Below, piece by piece: positions 9,620-17,600 of a DNA stretch of 64,000 nucleotides. Numbering within the stretch: the stretch's first letter is position 1; each line of letters begins with the position of its first letter. The position numbers and the translations under genes are program-made. The notes below the pieces were generated by a model. That model worked only from the letters and a program-made list of their open reading frames with translations, had not been told where the DNA came from and searched no databases. The DNA comes from Blautia sp. (GTDB lineage: Bacteria > Bacillota > Clostridia > Lachnospirales > Lachnospiraceae), in the NCBI GenBank assembly GCA_017463155.1, contig JAFTPT010000031.1, positions 1-64,000 of the forward strand, in the 5' to 3' direction.

Positions 9620-12147
9620 AGAAAAAGATAGTATTCCTGCCGTATGACTTTGATACGGCGATCGGGATCAACAACGAGGGCGCTCTGGTGTTCTCGTATA
9701 ATCTGGAAGACATCGACCAGACGGAAGGTGGGGCGGATGTTTTCAACGGGCAGCAGTCAGTTCTGTGGAAGAACATGAGGGCTGCCTTTTTTGATGAGAT
9801 CAAAGCGATGTACCAGAATCTGCGCTCTACCGGGAAGCTCTCTTATGAAAAAGTGGAGCAGATGTTTGAGGAACATCAGGCCAAGTGGCCGGAGGCGATC
9901 TTCAACGAGGATGCCTGGTTCAAATACCTGGCCCCGCTGGTGGAGAAGGGAAATGCGTCATACCTTTCCATGCTGCAGGGATCGAAGGCAGAACAGCGGA
10001 AGTGGTGGTTATATAACCGCTTCCGCTACATCGATTCCAAGTACAACGCTGGTGACAGCCTCTCTGATGTCATTACGGTGCGTGGTTATGCCAAGGCAGA
10101 TATCACCATCGAGCCTTACGCCGACGTGTATGCCAGCATCAAGTATGGTTCCTATCTGGTGCAGGAGCGGTCGGCCAGAAATACGAAGACCACTCTGGAA
10201 TGCCCGCTGGATAATGTGAATGATACAGAAATCTATATCTATTCAGCTTCCCAGCTGGCGGACGTAGGAGACCTGTCCGGATTGATGGTCGGTTATGCGG
10301 ACTTTTCCAAAGCGGTGAAGCTGCAGGGTCTGAAGATTGGAGATGCCAGCACGGAATATAGCAACGGCAACCTGACCGAGCTGTATCTCGGCAACAATGA
10401 GCTGCTCAGAAGCATCGACGTCAGGAATTGCCCGATGCTTTCACAGGCTGTGGATCTGTCCGGCTGTGCGAATATTGAGCACATCTATTTTGACGGTACG
10501 GCGATTACCGGTTTGGATCTTCCGAAGGGCGGCATCATCAAGACCCTGCACCTTCCGGAGACGCTGGCAAACCTGTCGATCATCGGGCATCCGGGGATCA
10601 CGGATTTCTCACTGGAGAGCATGGAGAATCTTTCGACCTGCAGGCTGGAGAATGTTGGTGGGATCGATACAAAAGCGATTGTAAACAGCCTGCCTGCAGG
10701 GTGCCGTGTCCGCATCATTGGTTTTGATTGGACAGTAGCAAATGAAGCAGAACTTTCCTCACTGAAGCGCGTTTTTGACACTATGCGTGGTTTGAATGAG
10801 AGCGGGATGAACGAGGATATTGCGCAGCTTTATGGGCGAATCCATATTGTTACCATCACAGGGGCAACCCTGAAGGAATTTCGGGAGAGCTACCCGGATG
10901 TGTCTGTATTCTACAGCAACATCACCAGCAAATGCTATTACTGGAATTATAACGGGACGAGCTTGCTCTATACTGCGAATTCCACCAATGGAGCCAATGT
11001 TGATTATTCAGGCTCTACACCGACGAGACCAGCCACGGCGCAGTACAATTTTTCATTCGCCGGATGGTCGAGGACGATTGATGGTGTTGGAGACCCGGAT
11101 GCTCAGAAGCATGTGGTAGAAGACAGAAATCTGTATGCTGTATTCACAGGAACCATACGGACTTATACTGTGAAGTTCTATGTTGGAAGCACGGTTCTCC
11201 AGACCAAAAGCAACGTCCCCTATGGCAGCACTGTTCATTACGATGGCGACACTCCGACAAACACAGCCGTGGCAAACCCGGAGGACTATGTGTTCACGGG
11301 GTGGGATGTATCTGCTGAGAATATTCAGGGCAATGTTGACTGCCATGCGGTATTTGCTTATATCGGCTATGCCTATAAGCAACTGTTGGATGGCAATGTC
11401 AGCGGAAAAATTGAAATCGCTTCTGTGACGGAAGTTGGCAGATATGGGCTTTCGCATTTTCCAAATGTACCGACTATCATCCTGCCGAATGTCGAATCTG
11501 TGGACTACAGGGGGTTCTATTGGGATGGCAACGGGTCTGCAACCAAAACGATATCCCTGCCGAAGGCCACTACAATCGGAGATCAGGCATTCTATAATCA
11601 AAAATCTTTGGAGACAGTCGATCTGAGCAGTGCTGAAACGCTCGGGAAAAATGCATTCCAAGGCTGCTCGAAGCTGAAGTCTTTATCGCTGCCGGAAGTG
11701 ACAGAAATTGCGGAAGGGTGTTTCCAGGGCTGTTCCATGCTTGAAAGTGTTTCGATGCCCTCTGTCGTTCAGATTAAAAACAGTGCGTTTAGCAGTGCGG
11801 CAGCACTCAAATCACTTACATTGCCGGAAACGCTGGAGACAATTGGTCAGAGTGCTTTCTCTAACTGTTATGCCTTGGAAGAAGTTGTTTTCCCGGCAAG
11901 TCTGACCACTATTAATCAGCTGGTCTTTTCCAGATGTACAGGGCTTAAGCGTGTAATCTTTAAAGGGTCATCGATAAATATGAAATGGGATAATATCTTC
12001 GCGAGTTGTACCGCGCTGGAGGATATTTACGTTCCGTGGGAGTACGGGCAAAAACCGAATGCTCCGTGGGGAGCTACCAACGCAACCGTCCACTATGTGG
12101 ACGAGGGCTGGCAGGCGGAGCTCTTCCCTGAACAGGGCGGAATTTGA
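9616..12147 (+). CDS. Tail-tip protein: CotH-like C-terminal half, InlB B-repeat and BspA-like leucine-rich repeats
   Basis: An 843-residue protein that begins straight with KIVFLPYDFDTAIGINNEG, which looks like the second half of a CotH-type kinase fold (the WDxD-like metal-binding segment). Irregular leucine-rich repeats follow at about 210-370, an InlB B-repeat/Listeria-Bacteroides repeat region at about 450-580 (YVFTGWDVS, HAVFAY), and BspA-like LRR_5 repeats at about 590-830 (SLETVDLSSAETLGKNAF and similar). It overlaps the upstream gene by ATGA and has a near-perfect ribosome site, GGAGGTGA at 9599-9606, so it is probably translated as a separate chain. BspA and InlB repeats are surface-binding modules, so host recognition is the likely role. 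Confidence 0.82.
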   Translation: MKKKIVFLPYDFDTAIGINNEGALVFSYNLEDIDQTEGGADVFNGQQSVLWKNMRAAFFDEIKAMYQNLRSTGKLSYEKVEQMFEEHQAKWPEAIFNEDAWFKYLAPLVEKGNASYLSMLQGSKAEQRKWWLYNRFRYIDSKYNAGDSLSDVITVRGYAKADITIEPYADVYASIKYGSYLVQERSARNTKTTLECPLDNVNDTEIYIYSASQLADVGDLSGLMVGYADFSKAVKLQGLKIGDASTEYSNGNLTELYLGNNELLRSIDVRNCPMLSQAVDLSGCANIEHIYFDGTAITGLDLPKGGIIKTLHLPETLANLSIIGHPGITDFSLESMENLSTCRLENVGGIDTKAIVNSLPAGCRVRIIGFDWTVANEAELSSLKRVFDTMRGLNESGMNEDIAQLYGRIHIVTITGATLKEFRESYPDVSVFYSNITSKCYYWNYNGTSLLYTANSTNGANVDYSGSTPTRPATAQYNFSFAGWSRTIDGVGDPDAQKHVVEDRNLYAVFTGTIRTYTVKFYVGSTVLQTKSNVPYGSTVHYDGDTPTNTAVANPEDYVFTGWDVSAENIQGNVDCHAVFAYIGYAYKQLLDGNVSGKIEIASVTEVGRYGLSHFPNVPTIILPNVESVDYRGFYWDGNGSATKTISLPKATTIGDQAFYNQKSLETVDLSSAETLGKNAFQGCSKLKSLSLPEVTEIAEGCFQGCSMLESVSMPSVVQIKNSAFSSAAALKSLTLPETLETIGQSAFSNCYALEEVVFPASLTTINQLVFSRCTGLKRVIFKGSSINMKWDNIFASCTALEDIYVPWEYGQKPNAPWGATNATVHYVDEGWQAELFPEQGGI

Positions 12148-12161
12148 GAGGAGGGATCTAA

Positions 12162-12899
12162 ATGGCTGTTGTAGAGAGAACTGTAGATATCATTGGTGAT
12201 GATGCGTTCTGCTCATTGATCATCAAGAGGACTGTTCCTGATGGAATGCCAGTCGATTTTTATGACGATATGCTGACGAAGCTGCGGCAGCATGCTTTGA
12301 GAAATATGAGCGGACTGGAATCTGTTAATTTCCCGAATGTTACCACAGTCGAGAAATACGCCTTTGCAGAATGCCCTGATCTAAAGCGGGTTAATATGCC
12401 GAAGGCAACATCTGTCCCGGAACGGGTACTGTTTTCCTGCCCATCGCTTTTAGAAGCGAAATTCCCGCAAGCAACTTTTGTTGGTGATTTCGCCATCACC
12501 GGAAAATCGATTAAGCGCATTGAGCTGCCGAATGTGACATCGGCTGGAGGAAGTCTGACGTTTTATAACTGTACATCCCTTGAAGAAGTGATTCTTCCCA
12601 AACTGGGGTATATTCCGCCCAGTATGTTTTCCGGATGTTCAGCATTGAAGCAGCTTGATCTGCCTTCTTCTAAGACGATTAGTACCACCATACTGAACGG
12701 GGCCTCCTCTATGGAGGTACTGAATTTGGGCCCTAACATCACGAGTATTAACGCAAACGCTTTTGGAGGTACGCCGGACGGTATGATCATTAACCTTCCT
12801 GTTTCAGAAGGCGTCATTTCGGGAGCTCCTTGGGGAGCTGCAAATGCTGTGATCAATTATGACGTTGAATATAGCGGCAAAGTGCCAATGCCAACATAA
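12162..12899 (+). CDS. BspA-like leucine-rich repeat tail-tip protein
   Basis: A 245-residue protein made almost wholly of LRR_5/BspA-like repeats of about 23 residues (for example SGLESVNFPNVTTVEKYAF and CSALKQLDLPSSKTI). It has no signal peptide, so in this context it is most likely a virion tail-fibre tip rather than a secreted host protein. It starts at an ATG with GAGGAGGG 9 bp upstream and follows the previous LRR protein by 14 bp. The two LRR genes probably arose from one module. The receptor is unknown. Confidence 0.8.
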   Translation: MAVVERTVDIIGDDAFCSLIIKRTVPDGMPVDFYDDMLTKLRQHALRNMSGLESVNFPNVTTVEKYAFAECPDLKRVNMPKATSVPERVLFSCPSLLEAKFPQATFVGDFAITGKSIKRIELPNVTSAGGSLTFYNCTSLEEVILPKLGYIPPSMFSGCSALKQLDLPSSKTISTTILNGASSMEVLNLGPNITSINANAFGGTPDGMIINLPVSEGVISGAPWGAANAVINYDVEYSGKVPMPT

Positions 12900-12914
12900 G
12901 AGGGGGTGATTAAT

Positions 12915-13175
12915 ATGATTCGAAAGATGCTTTATCGAACTGAGCGCGAAGGTGGAGGTTATACAGTCTCCCTCGCAAGGCCGCCGGAGGGTAAGAGTTA
13001 TAACGTCCGCTGGCGTCTGATCGCTGATGAAGGAAGGGCGATCACAAACGGGGAGACAACCGTGACTGTGATCGATGTGCAGCACCGGAAGGACTGCGAA
13101 GCCTGGTCAGACTGTGATCTGCCGGAGGAACTGAAACCACAATCCATAGAAACTATTGTACAGGGCATCCAGTGA
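12915..13175 (+). CDS. Small phage protein between tail tip and holin, unknown function
   Basis: An 86-residue protein (MIRKMLYRTEREGGGYTVS) of mixed alpha/beta composition with no membrane segment. An in-frame GTG at 12906 exists, but GAGGGGGTGAT at 12900-12910 is better spaced for the ATG at 12915. Proteins of this size often sit between the receptor-binding genes and the holin in Firmicute prophages. No function can be assigned. Confidence 0.7.
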   Translation: MIRKMLYRTEREGGGYTVSLARPPEGKSYNVRWRLIADEGRAITNGETTVTVIDVQHRKDCEAWSDCDLPEELKPQSIETIVQGIQ

Positions 13176-13215
13176 TGGGTGCCTATTTTCATGCAAAGAA
13201 AGAGAGGTAACGGAC

Positions 13216-13632
13216 ATGAAGGAATTTTGGACTGGAACACAGGTGATCTTCACCGGGGTTGGCGGCTGGTTGGGTTACTTCCTTGGCGGCTGCGACGGCC
13301 TGCTGTATGCGCTCGTGCTCTTCGTGGTGGTGGATTACATCACCGGCGTCATGTGCGCGGCGGCAGATCACAAGCTGTCTTCCGAAGTCGGCTTTAAGGG
13401 GATCTGCAGGAAGGTGCTGATCTTCCTGCTGGTCGGGATCGGCCATGTGCTCGATGCGCAGATCATTGGAACCGGGTCGGTACTGCGGACAGCCGTGATT
13501 TTCTTCTACCTGTCCAATGAGGGCGTGTCCCTTCTGGAGAACGCCGGACACCTGGGGCTCCCGATCCCGGAGAAACTCAAGGTTGTGCTGGAGCAGCTCC
13601 ATGACCGGGCGGAAAAAGACGATAACGAATGA
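13216..13632 (+). CDS. Phage holin (phage_holin_4 / toxin-secretion lysis holin family)
   Basis: A 138-residue membrane protein with hydrophobic segments at about 8-30, 32-50, 65-85 and 90-108 and a charged C-terminus (EQLHDRAEKDDNE). The motif VVDYITGVMCA followed by SSEVGFKGICRKV is characteristic of the Gram-positive holin_4 family, which opens the membrane so that the endolysin reaches the wall. In-frame upstream codons exist from 13156, but GAGAGG at 13202-13207 fits the ATG at 13216. The endolysin follows 48 bp later. Confidence 0.92.
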   Translation: MKEFWTGTQVIFTGVGGWLGYFLGGCDGLLYALVLFVVVDYITGVMCAAADHKLSSEVGFKGICRKVLIFLLVGIGHVLDAQIIGTGSVLRTAVIFFYLSNEGVSLLENAGHLGLPIPEKLKVVLEQLHDRAEKDDNE

Positions 13633-13637
13633 TGAGG

Positions 13638-13658
13638 GGCGGGAGCAATCCCGCCTTT
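13638..13658 (+). terminator. Short GC-rich hairpin between holin and endolysin
   Basis: A perfect 7-bp stem (GGCGGGA / TCCCGCC) with a GCAA tetraloop, followed by only three T residues. It may be a weak terminator or an mRNA-stabilising hairpin. It lies just upstream of the endolysin ribosome site. Confidence 0.5.
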
Positions 13659-13680
13659 CCCAATTTATGAAAGGACGGAA

Positions 13681-15189
13681 ATGACGATGGCTTATACAAA
13701 CAGTAGTCTTGTAGCATATACGAAACTCTCCCCGAATCACTCGGGAGCAAGGACACACAGCATCGACCGCATCACGCCGCACTGTGTAGTGGGTCAGTGT
13801 ACGGCGGAGGGCCTTGGTGACTGGTTTGCGAAATCCAGCACTCAGGCATCCAGTAACTACGGCATCGACAAGGATGGACGTGTGGGGCTTTATGTGGAGG
13901 AGAAAAACCGCAGCTGGTGCAGCTCTTCCAATGCAAACGACCAGAGAGCAGTCACGATCGAATGTGCGTCGGATACCTCGGAACCCTATGCATTCCGGGA
14001 TGTGGTCTATCAGAAGCTAATCACGCTGTGCGTCGATATCTGCTGCCGGAACTGAAAGAACAAGCTGATCTGGTTTGGCGATAAAGAGAAGACGCTGAAC
14101 TACTCCCCGAAAGCGGGAGAGATGATCCTGACCGTGCACCGCTGGTTTGCGAACAAGTCCTGCCCGGGCAACTGGATGTACGCCCGCATGGGAGACCTTG
14201 CAGCAAAGGTGACCGCCCAGCTTGGCGGCAGCACCGAGCAGAAAAGTGAAGAACAGGTTAAGACCGGCGGAATGCAGGCAACCGTTCTGAAGAATCTGTC
14301 TGAGGCAGATGCAATCAAGAAAGTCGGTGCACTCTTCACAGCGGACATGAAGAAGTCCGGTATTCTGGCATCGGTCTCTCTGGCGCAGTTCATTCTGGAA
14401 TCTGGGTACGGGAAATCCGAACTGGCCCAGAACGCTAATAACTGCTTTGGAATGAAGAAATCCCTCTCCGGGAATACGTGGGCGGGATCTGCGTGGGATG
14501 GAAAGAGCATTTATACCAAGCAGACAAAGGAGCAGAACGCGGATGGTTCCTATGTGACTATCACAGCAGACTTCCGCAAGTACCCGTGCATCGAGGACTC
14601 CATCGCTGATCACTCTGCCTACCTTCTGGGGGCGATGAACAGCAGCAAGCAGCGGTACGCTGGTCTTAAAGGCTGCACGGATTATAAGAAGGCTGTGCAG
14701 ATCATCAAGGACGGCGGCTACGCCACAAGCCTCTCTTACGTGAGCAACCTCTGTTCCATCATCGAGCGTTGGAACCTGACGCAGTATGATACGGCAGAGG
14801 CAGCACCGGCGACACCGGCTGCAGATGCCTGGTACCGTGTCCGCAAGAGCTGGGGTGATGTCGCTTCGCAGGTTGGTGCTTTCAAAATGCTGGATAATGC
14901 CAAAGCCTGTGCGGATGAGCACCCAGGTACCTATGTGTTCGATCCGGACGGTGTGAAGATCTATACGCCGAAATCCTCGGTGGCGGTTCCGTTCCTCGTG
15001 AGGGTGAGCATCCGGGATCTGAACATCCGGAAAGGCCCGGGCACCAATTTCAGTAAGACTGGAGAGTACACTGGTATTGGCGTATTTACCATCGTCGAGG
15101 TGGCAGACGGGCAGGGCAGCAGCGCTGGATGGGGGAGACTTAAGTCCGGGGCGGGCTGGTGCAGCCTCGATTACTGCCAGAAAATATGA
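13681..15189 (+). pseudogene. Endolysin (amidase_2 + glucosaminidase + SH3b) interrupted by an in-frame TGA
   Basis: One reading frame of 503 codons is split by TGA at codon 125 (14053-14055). The first part is an N-acetylmuramoyl-L-alanine amidase of the amidase_2/PGRP fold (HSGARTHSIDRITPHCVVGQ with a zinc-ligand His; WCSSSNANDQRAVTIECASD). After the stop, the amidase C-terminus continues in the same frame (MILTVHRWFANKSCPGNW). A glucosaminidase domain follows at about 205-360 (SLAQFILESGYGKSELA, NNCFGMK) and an SH3b wall-binding domain at about 430-500 (DLNIRKGPGTNFSKTG). The codon was probably GGA (Gly) in the ancestor. Re-initiation at the ATG at 14122 could still make glucosaminidase plus SH3b. 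Otherwise the lysin is dead and the prophage cannot lyse normally. Confidence 0.88.
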
Positions 15190-15232
15190 CGCACAGTCTT
15201 GTCGGTAATCGACAAATGACAGGGTAACAGGA

Positions 15233-15286
15233 GGCCGGAAATTCTCCGATTTATCGCAGAAAAACCGGCCTTCTTCCTATTATTAT
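15233..15286 (+). terminator. Possible terminator after the endolysin
   Basis: AGGCCGG near 15234 pairs with CCGGCCT near 15270, followed by a TTCTTCCTATTATT tract. The loop is about 30 bases, longer than usual. It would end the late transcript before the recombinase genes. Confidence 0.4.
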
Positions 15287-15391
15287 AAGTTGCTATTCCC
15301 GGCACCTAACGGTAATATGCTACTACCCCGGAAGGGGTGCAACAACCGCAGTGATCACCTGCGGAATCACGACGGAAAGGAGAGAACATAC

Positions 15392-17116
15392 ATGGCAGAA
15401 GTCAAAGTAGTGGAAGCCCGGGATATGATCAACCGGGGTTTTCGGATGAGGCCGGGGACATTGGATGCCTACAGGAATGCAAACACGGCAAAGCCAGAGA
15501 AGGACAATACCCGCCATCAACCAGCAAAAAGGGCTGTGCAGGTAAAGCCGGTCACCATTGCTGCAGCCCCCAAACTGGTCAATAAGCCAAAGGTCGCTGC
15601 TTACTGCCGGGTGTCAACACTTCTGGATTCTCAGGAGACTTCCATTGAGTCTCAGCGGGAGCATTACGAGCAGGAAATCCGCTCGAATGAAGAATGGGAA
15701 CTGGCGGGGATTTACCTCGAAACCGGAGTGAGCGGCACCAAGGCAGAAATCAGGCCCGAGCTGCAGAGGATGATCGCAGACTGTAAGGCCGGGAAGATCG
15801 ACCTGATCCTGACCAAGAGCATCAGCCGGTTTGCCCGGAATACGTCCGATTGTCTGGAGATGGTACGAACGCTGACAGCTCTTGGTGTGAACATCCGGTT
15901 TGAAAAGGAGGAGATCGACACCGGGACGATGGAGTCGGAGTTCATGCTCAGCATCCTCGCCTGCCTTGCAGAAGATGAGAGCCACAGCATATCCGGCAAC
16001 ATGAAGTGGGCTATTCGGAAGCGTTTTGAAGCAGGAACGTACAAACAGGTCATCGCACCTTACGGATATGAGTATCGGGATGGCAAGCTGGTGATCGAAC
16101 CGGAAGCGGCAGCAGTTGTTCGGCGGATCTTTGGGATGGTGCTTTCCGGTAACGGGATGACTACCATTGCAAAGACACTGAATGGGGAAGGGATTCCGAG
16201 CCCAAATGGGAAACGCTGGGCACAGCCTTCCCTGCGCTCGCTCATTAAGAATCCTGCTTACATTGGCGACATGCTTTACCAGAAAACGTTCAAAGACGAT
16301 CATTTCATGCAGCGAGTGAACAAAGGCGAACTTGACCAGTTCTACGATGCCGGGCATCATGAGCCGATTATCAGCAAGGAAGATTTCGACAATGCGCAGG
16401 CGGCGGTGGAGCAGCGGGGCAAAGAAGTCGGATACCAGGAGGGTGTGAACAATAACCGGGGAAACAACCGGTATTGCTTTACCGGCATCCTGATCTGCAA
16501 GGCCTGCGGGTGCGTGATGCATCGGCAGCCTTCTGTAAGAGCAAACATCCGCTGGATCTGCCACAGGCATGCCAGCCATCCGGATCTTTGCCGGATGAAG
16601 CCACAATCAGACGAGGATCTGAAGTGTGCCTTCCTTAACTGCCTGAATAAGCTGGCGTGGGCGCAGGAGAGCAAGGGCGCTTCAAACCGTGTGCTGGATG
16701 TCTATGAAACCATGCTCGGCAAAACGGAAGCGGAAAAGAGCGCGGATCGCCTTCAGGAGATCGAAGAGCTTCTGGAAGAAAATCGCCGGGAGAGCCGGAA
16801 ACTTACGGCCATCATCATGCGGGATCATTTCCTGCCGGAGCACAGGGAGAAGAAAGCCTTCCTGACCAAACAGGAGAAAGAACTTATGACCGAGAAAAAC
16901 CGTATCCTGATTTCCGGTGCACCAAGCGGGACGCTCCAGCAGCTCAAAAGCTTCGTGGCGGGCTGGAGGATCACAGACGATCCCGGGGCTTTTCCGGAAG
17001 AGACTTTTACAGAGTTTGTCGAAAGCTGCACAGTAAACAGCCAGAAGATGGTGACCTTTCATTTTCGCTGCGGCCTTGAGCTGACAGAGAGCCTTTACAG
17101 AACGGAGGTAGAGTGA
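15392..17116 (+). CDS. Large serine recombinase A
   Basis: A 574-residue large serine recombinase. After a 65-residue leader comes the resolvase catalytic domain (AYCRVST with nucleophile Ser75; KSISRFARN), the recombinase DNA-binding domain (about 220-340, GYEYRDGKLVIEPEAAAVVRRIF), a zinc-ribbon domain (about 370-410, GILICKACGCVM and later CH-type cysteines) and a C-terminal coiled coil. These enzymes integrate and excise phages and mobile elements without needing long homologous arms. Upstream in-frame codons reach back to 15290, but AAAGGAGAG at 15376-15384 fits the ATG at 15392. The stop overlaps the next start by one base (TGATG). Lying just after the lysis genes, it is the likely integrase of this prophage. 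Confidence 0.93.
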   Translation: MAEVKVVEARDMINRGFRMRPGTLDAYRNANTAKPEKDNTRHQPAKRAVQVKPVTIAAAPKLVNKPKVAAYCRVSTLLDSQETSIESQREHYEQEIRSNEEWELAGIYLETGVSGTKAEIRPELQRMIADCKAGKIDLILTKSISRFARNTSDCLEMVRTLTALGVNIRFEKEEIDTGTMESEFMLSILACLAEDESHSISGNMKWAIRKRFEAGTYKQVIAPYGYEYRDGKLVIEPEAAAVVRRIFGMVLSGNGMTTIAKTLNGEGIPSPNGKRWAQPSLRSLIKNPAYIGDMLYQKTFKDDHFMQRVNKGELDQFYDAGHHEPIISKEDFDNAQAAVEQRGKEVGYQEGVNNNRGNNRYCFTGILICKACGCVMHRQPSVRANIRWICHRHASHPDLCRMKPQSDEDLKCAFLNCLNKLAWAQESKGASNRVLDVYETMLGKTEAEKSADRLQEIEELLEENRRESRKLTAIIMRDHFLPEHREKKAFLTKQEKELMTEKNRILISGAPSGTLQQLKSFVAGWRITDDPGAFPEETFTEFVESCTVNSQKMVTFHFRCGLELTESLYRTEVE

Positions 17117-17562
17117 TGCCGAGCAAGATTCCTTTTGGCTATGAGATCATCGGCGGAAAGGCCTATGTAAATGCACAGGAAGCAGCGCAGCTGAAGACTT
17201 ATTTTCGCAAATACCTGGAGGGTTTGTCCATGAGCGCAGCAGCGCAGGAGGCGAGGCTTCCATTTTCCTCCACGACATATCCGCATCTGTTTAAGCGGAA
17301 GGAATACCTCGGAACGGATTACTACCCGGCACTCATCACCGAAGAGTACCAGCGACAGCTGATTGATGAATGGGAGCGCCGCAAAGAGGAAGCTCCGAGG
17401 TGGTCGAAGAAACAGCCCAGAAAGGGCGTGAAGATCTACACCGATTTCAGGCTTGTCCGGGCGAGATCCTACGAGCCGGAAGATCCGGTAGACTGTGCGG
17501 CGGCACTTTATCAGCGCATCAGACCTAAATATAAAACTGACCAGGCTCCGACCAGAGAATAA
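17116..17562 (+). CDS. Small recombinase-domain protein without a catalytic domain
   Basis: A 148-residue protein (IPFGYEIIGGKAYVNAQEAAQLKTYF...) that matches only the DNA-binding 'recombinase' part of large serine recombinases. The PFGY start, the EAA...YLEG helix, the spacer and a LFKRKEYLGTDYYPALI segment line up with the corresponding stretch of its neighbours. There is no resolvase domain, catalytic Ser or zinc ribbon. It is translationally coupled to recombinase A (TGATG) with GGAGG upstream, and recombinase B follows by 38 bp. A role as accessory or directionality factor is inference; a relic of a third recombinase is the alternative. Confidence 0.8.
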   Translation: MPSKIPFGYEIIGGKAYVNAQEAAQLKTYFRKYLEGLSMSAAAQEARLPFSSTTYPHLFKRKEYLGTDYYPALITEEYQRQLIDEWERRKEEAPRWSKKQPRKGVKIYTDFRLVRARSYEPEDPVDCAAALYQRIRPKYKTDQAPTRE

Positions 17563-17600
17563 ACTGGCGGAGTCTTTTCATTCAAAACAGGAGGTACATT

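Noticed and set aside
14053-14055. Reassignment of TGA to an amino acid in the phage
   Set aside because: Other genes of the same module (for example those ending at 6200 and 9619) end properly at TGA, so a point nonsense change is simpler.
15190-15391. Phage attachment site
   Set aside because: No repeat pair can be tested because the left end of the prophage lies outside the window.
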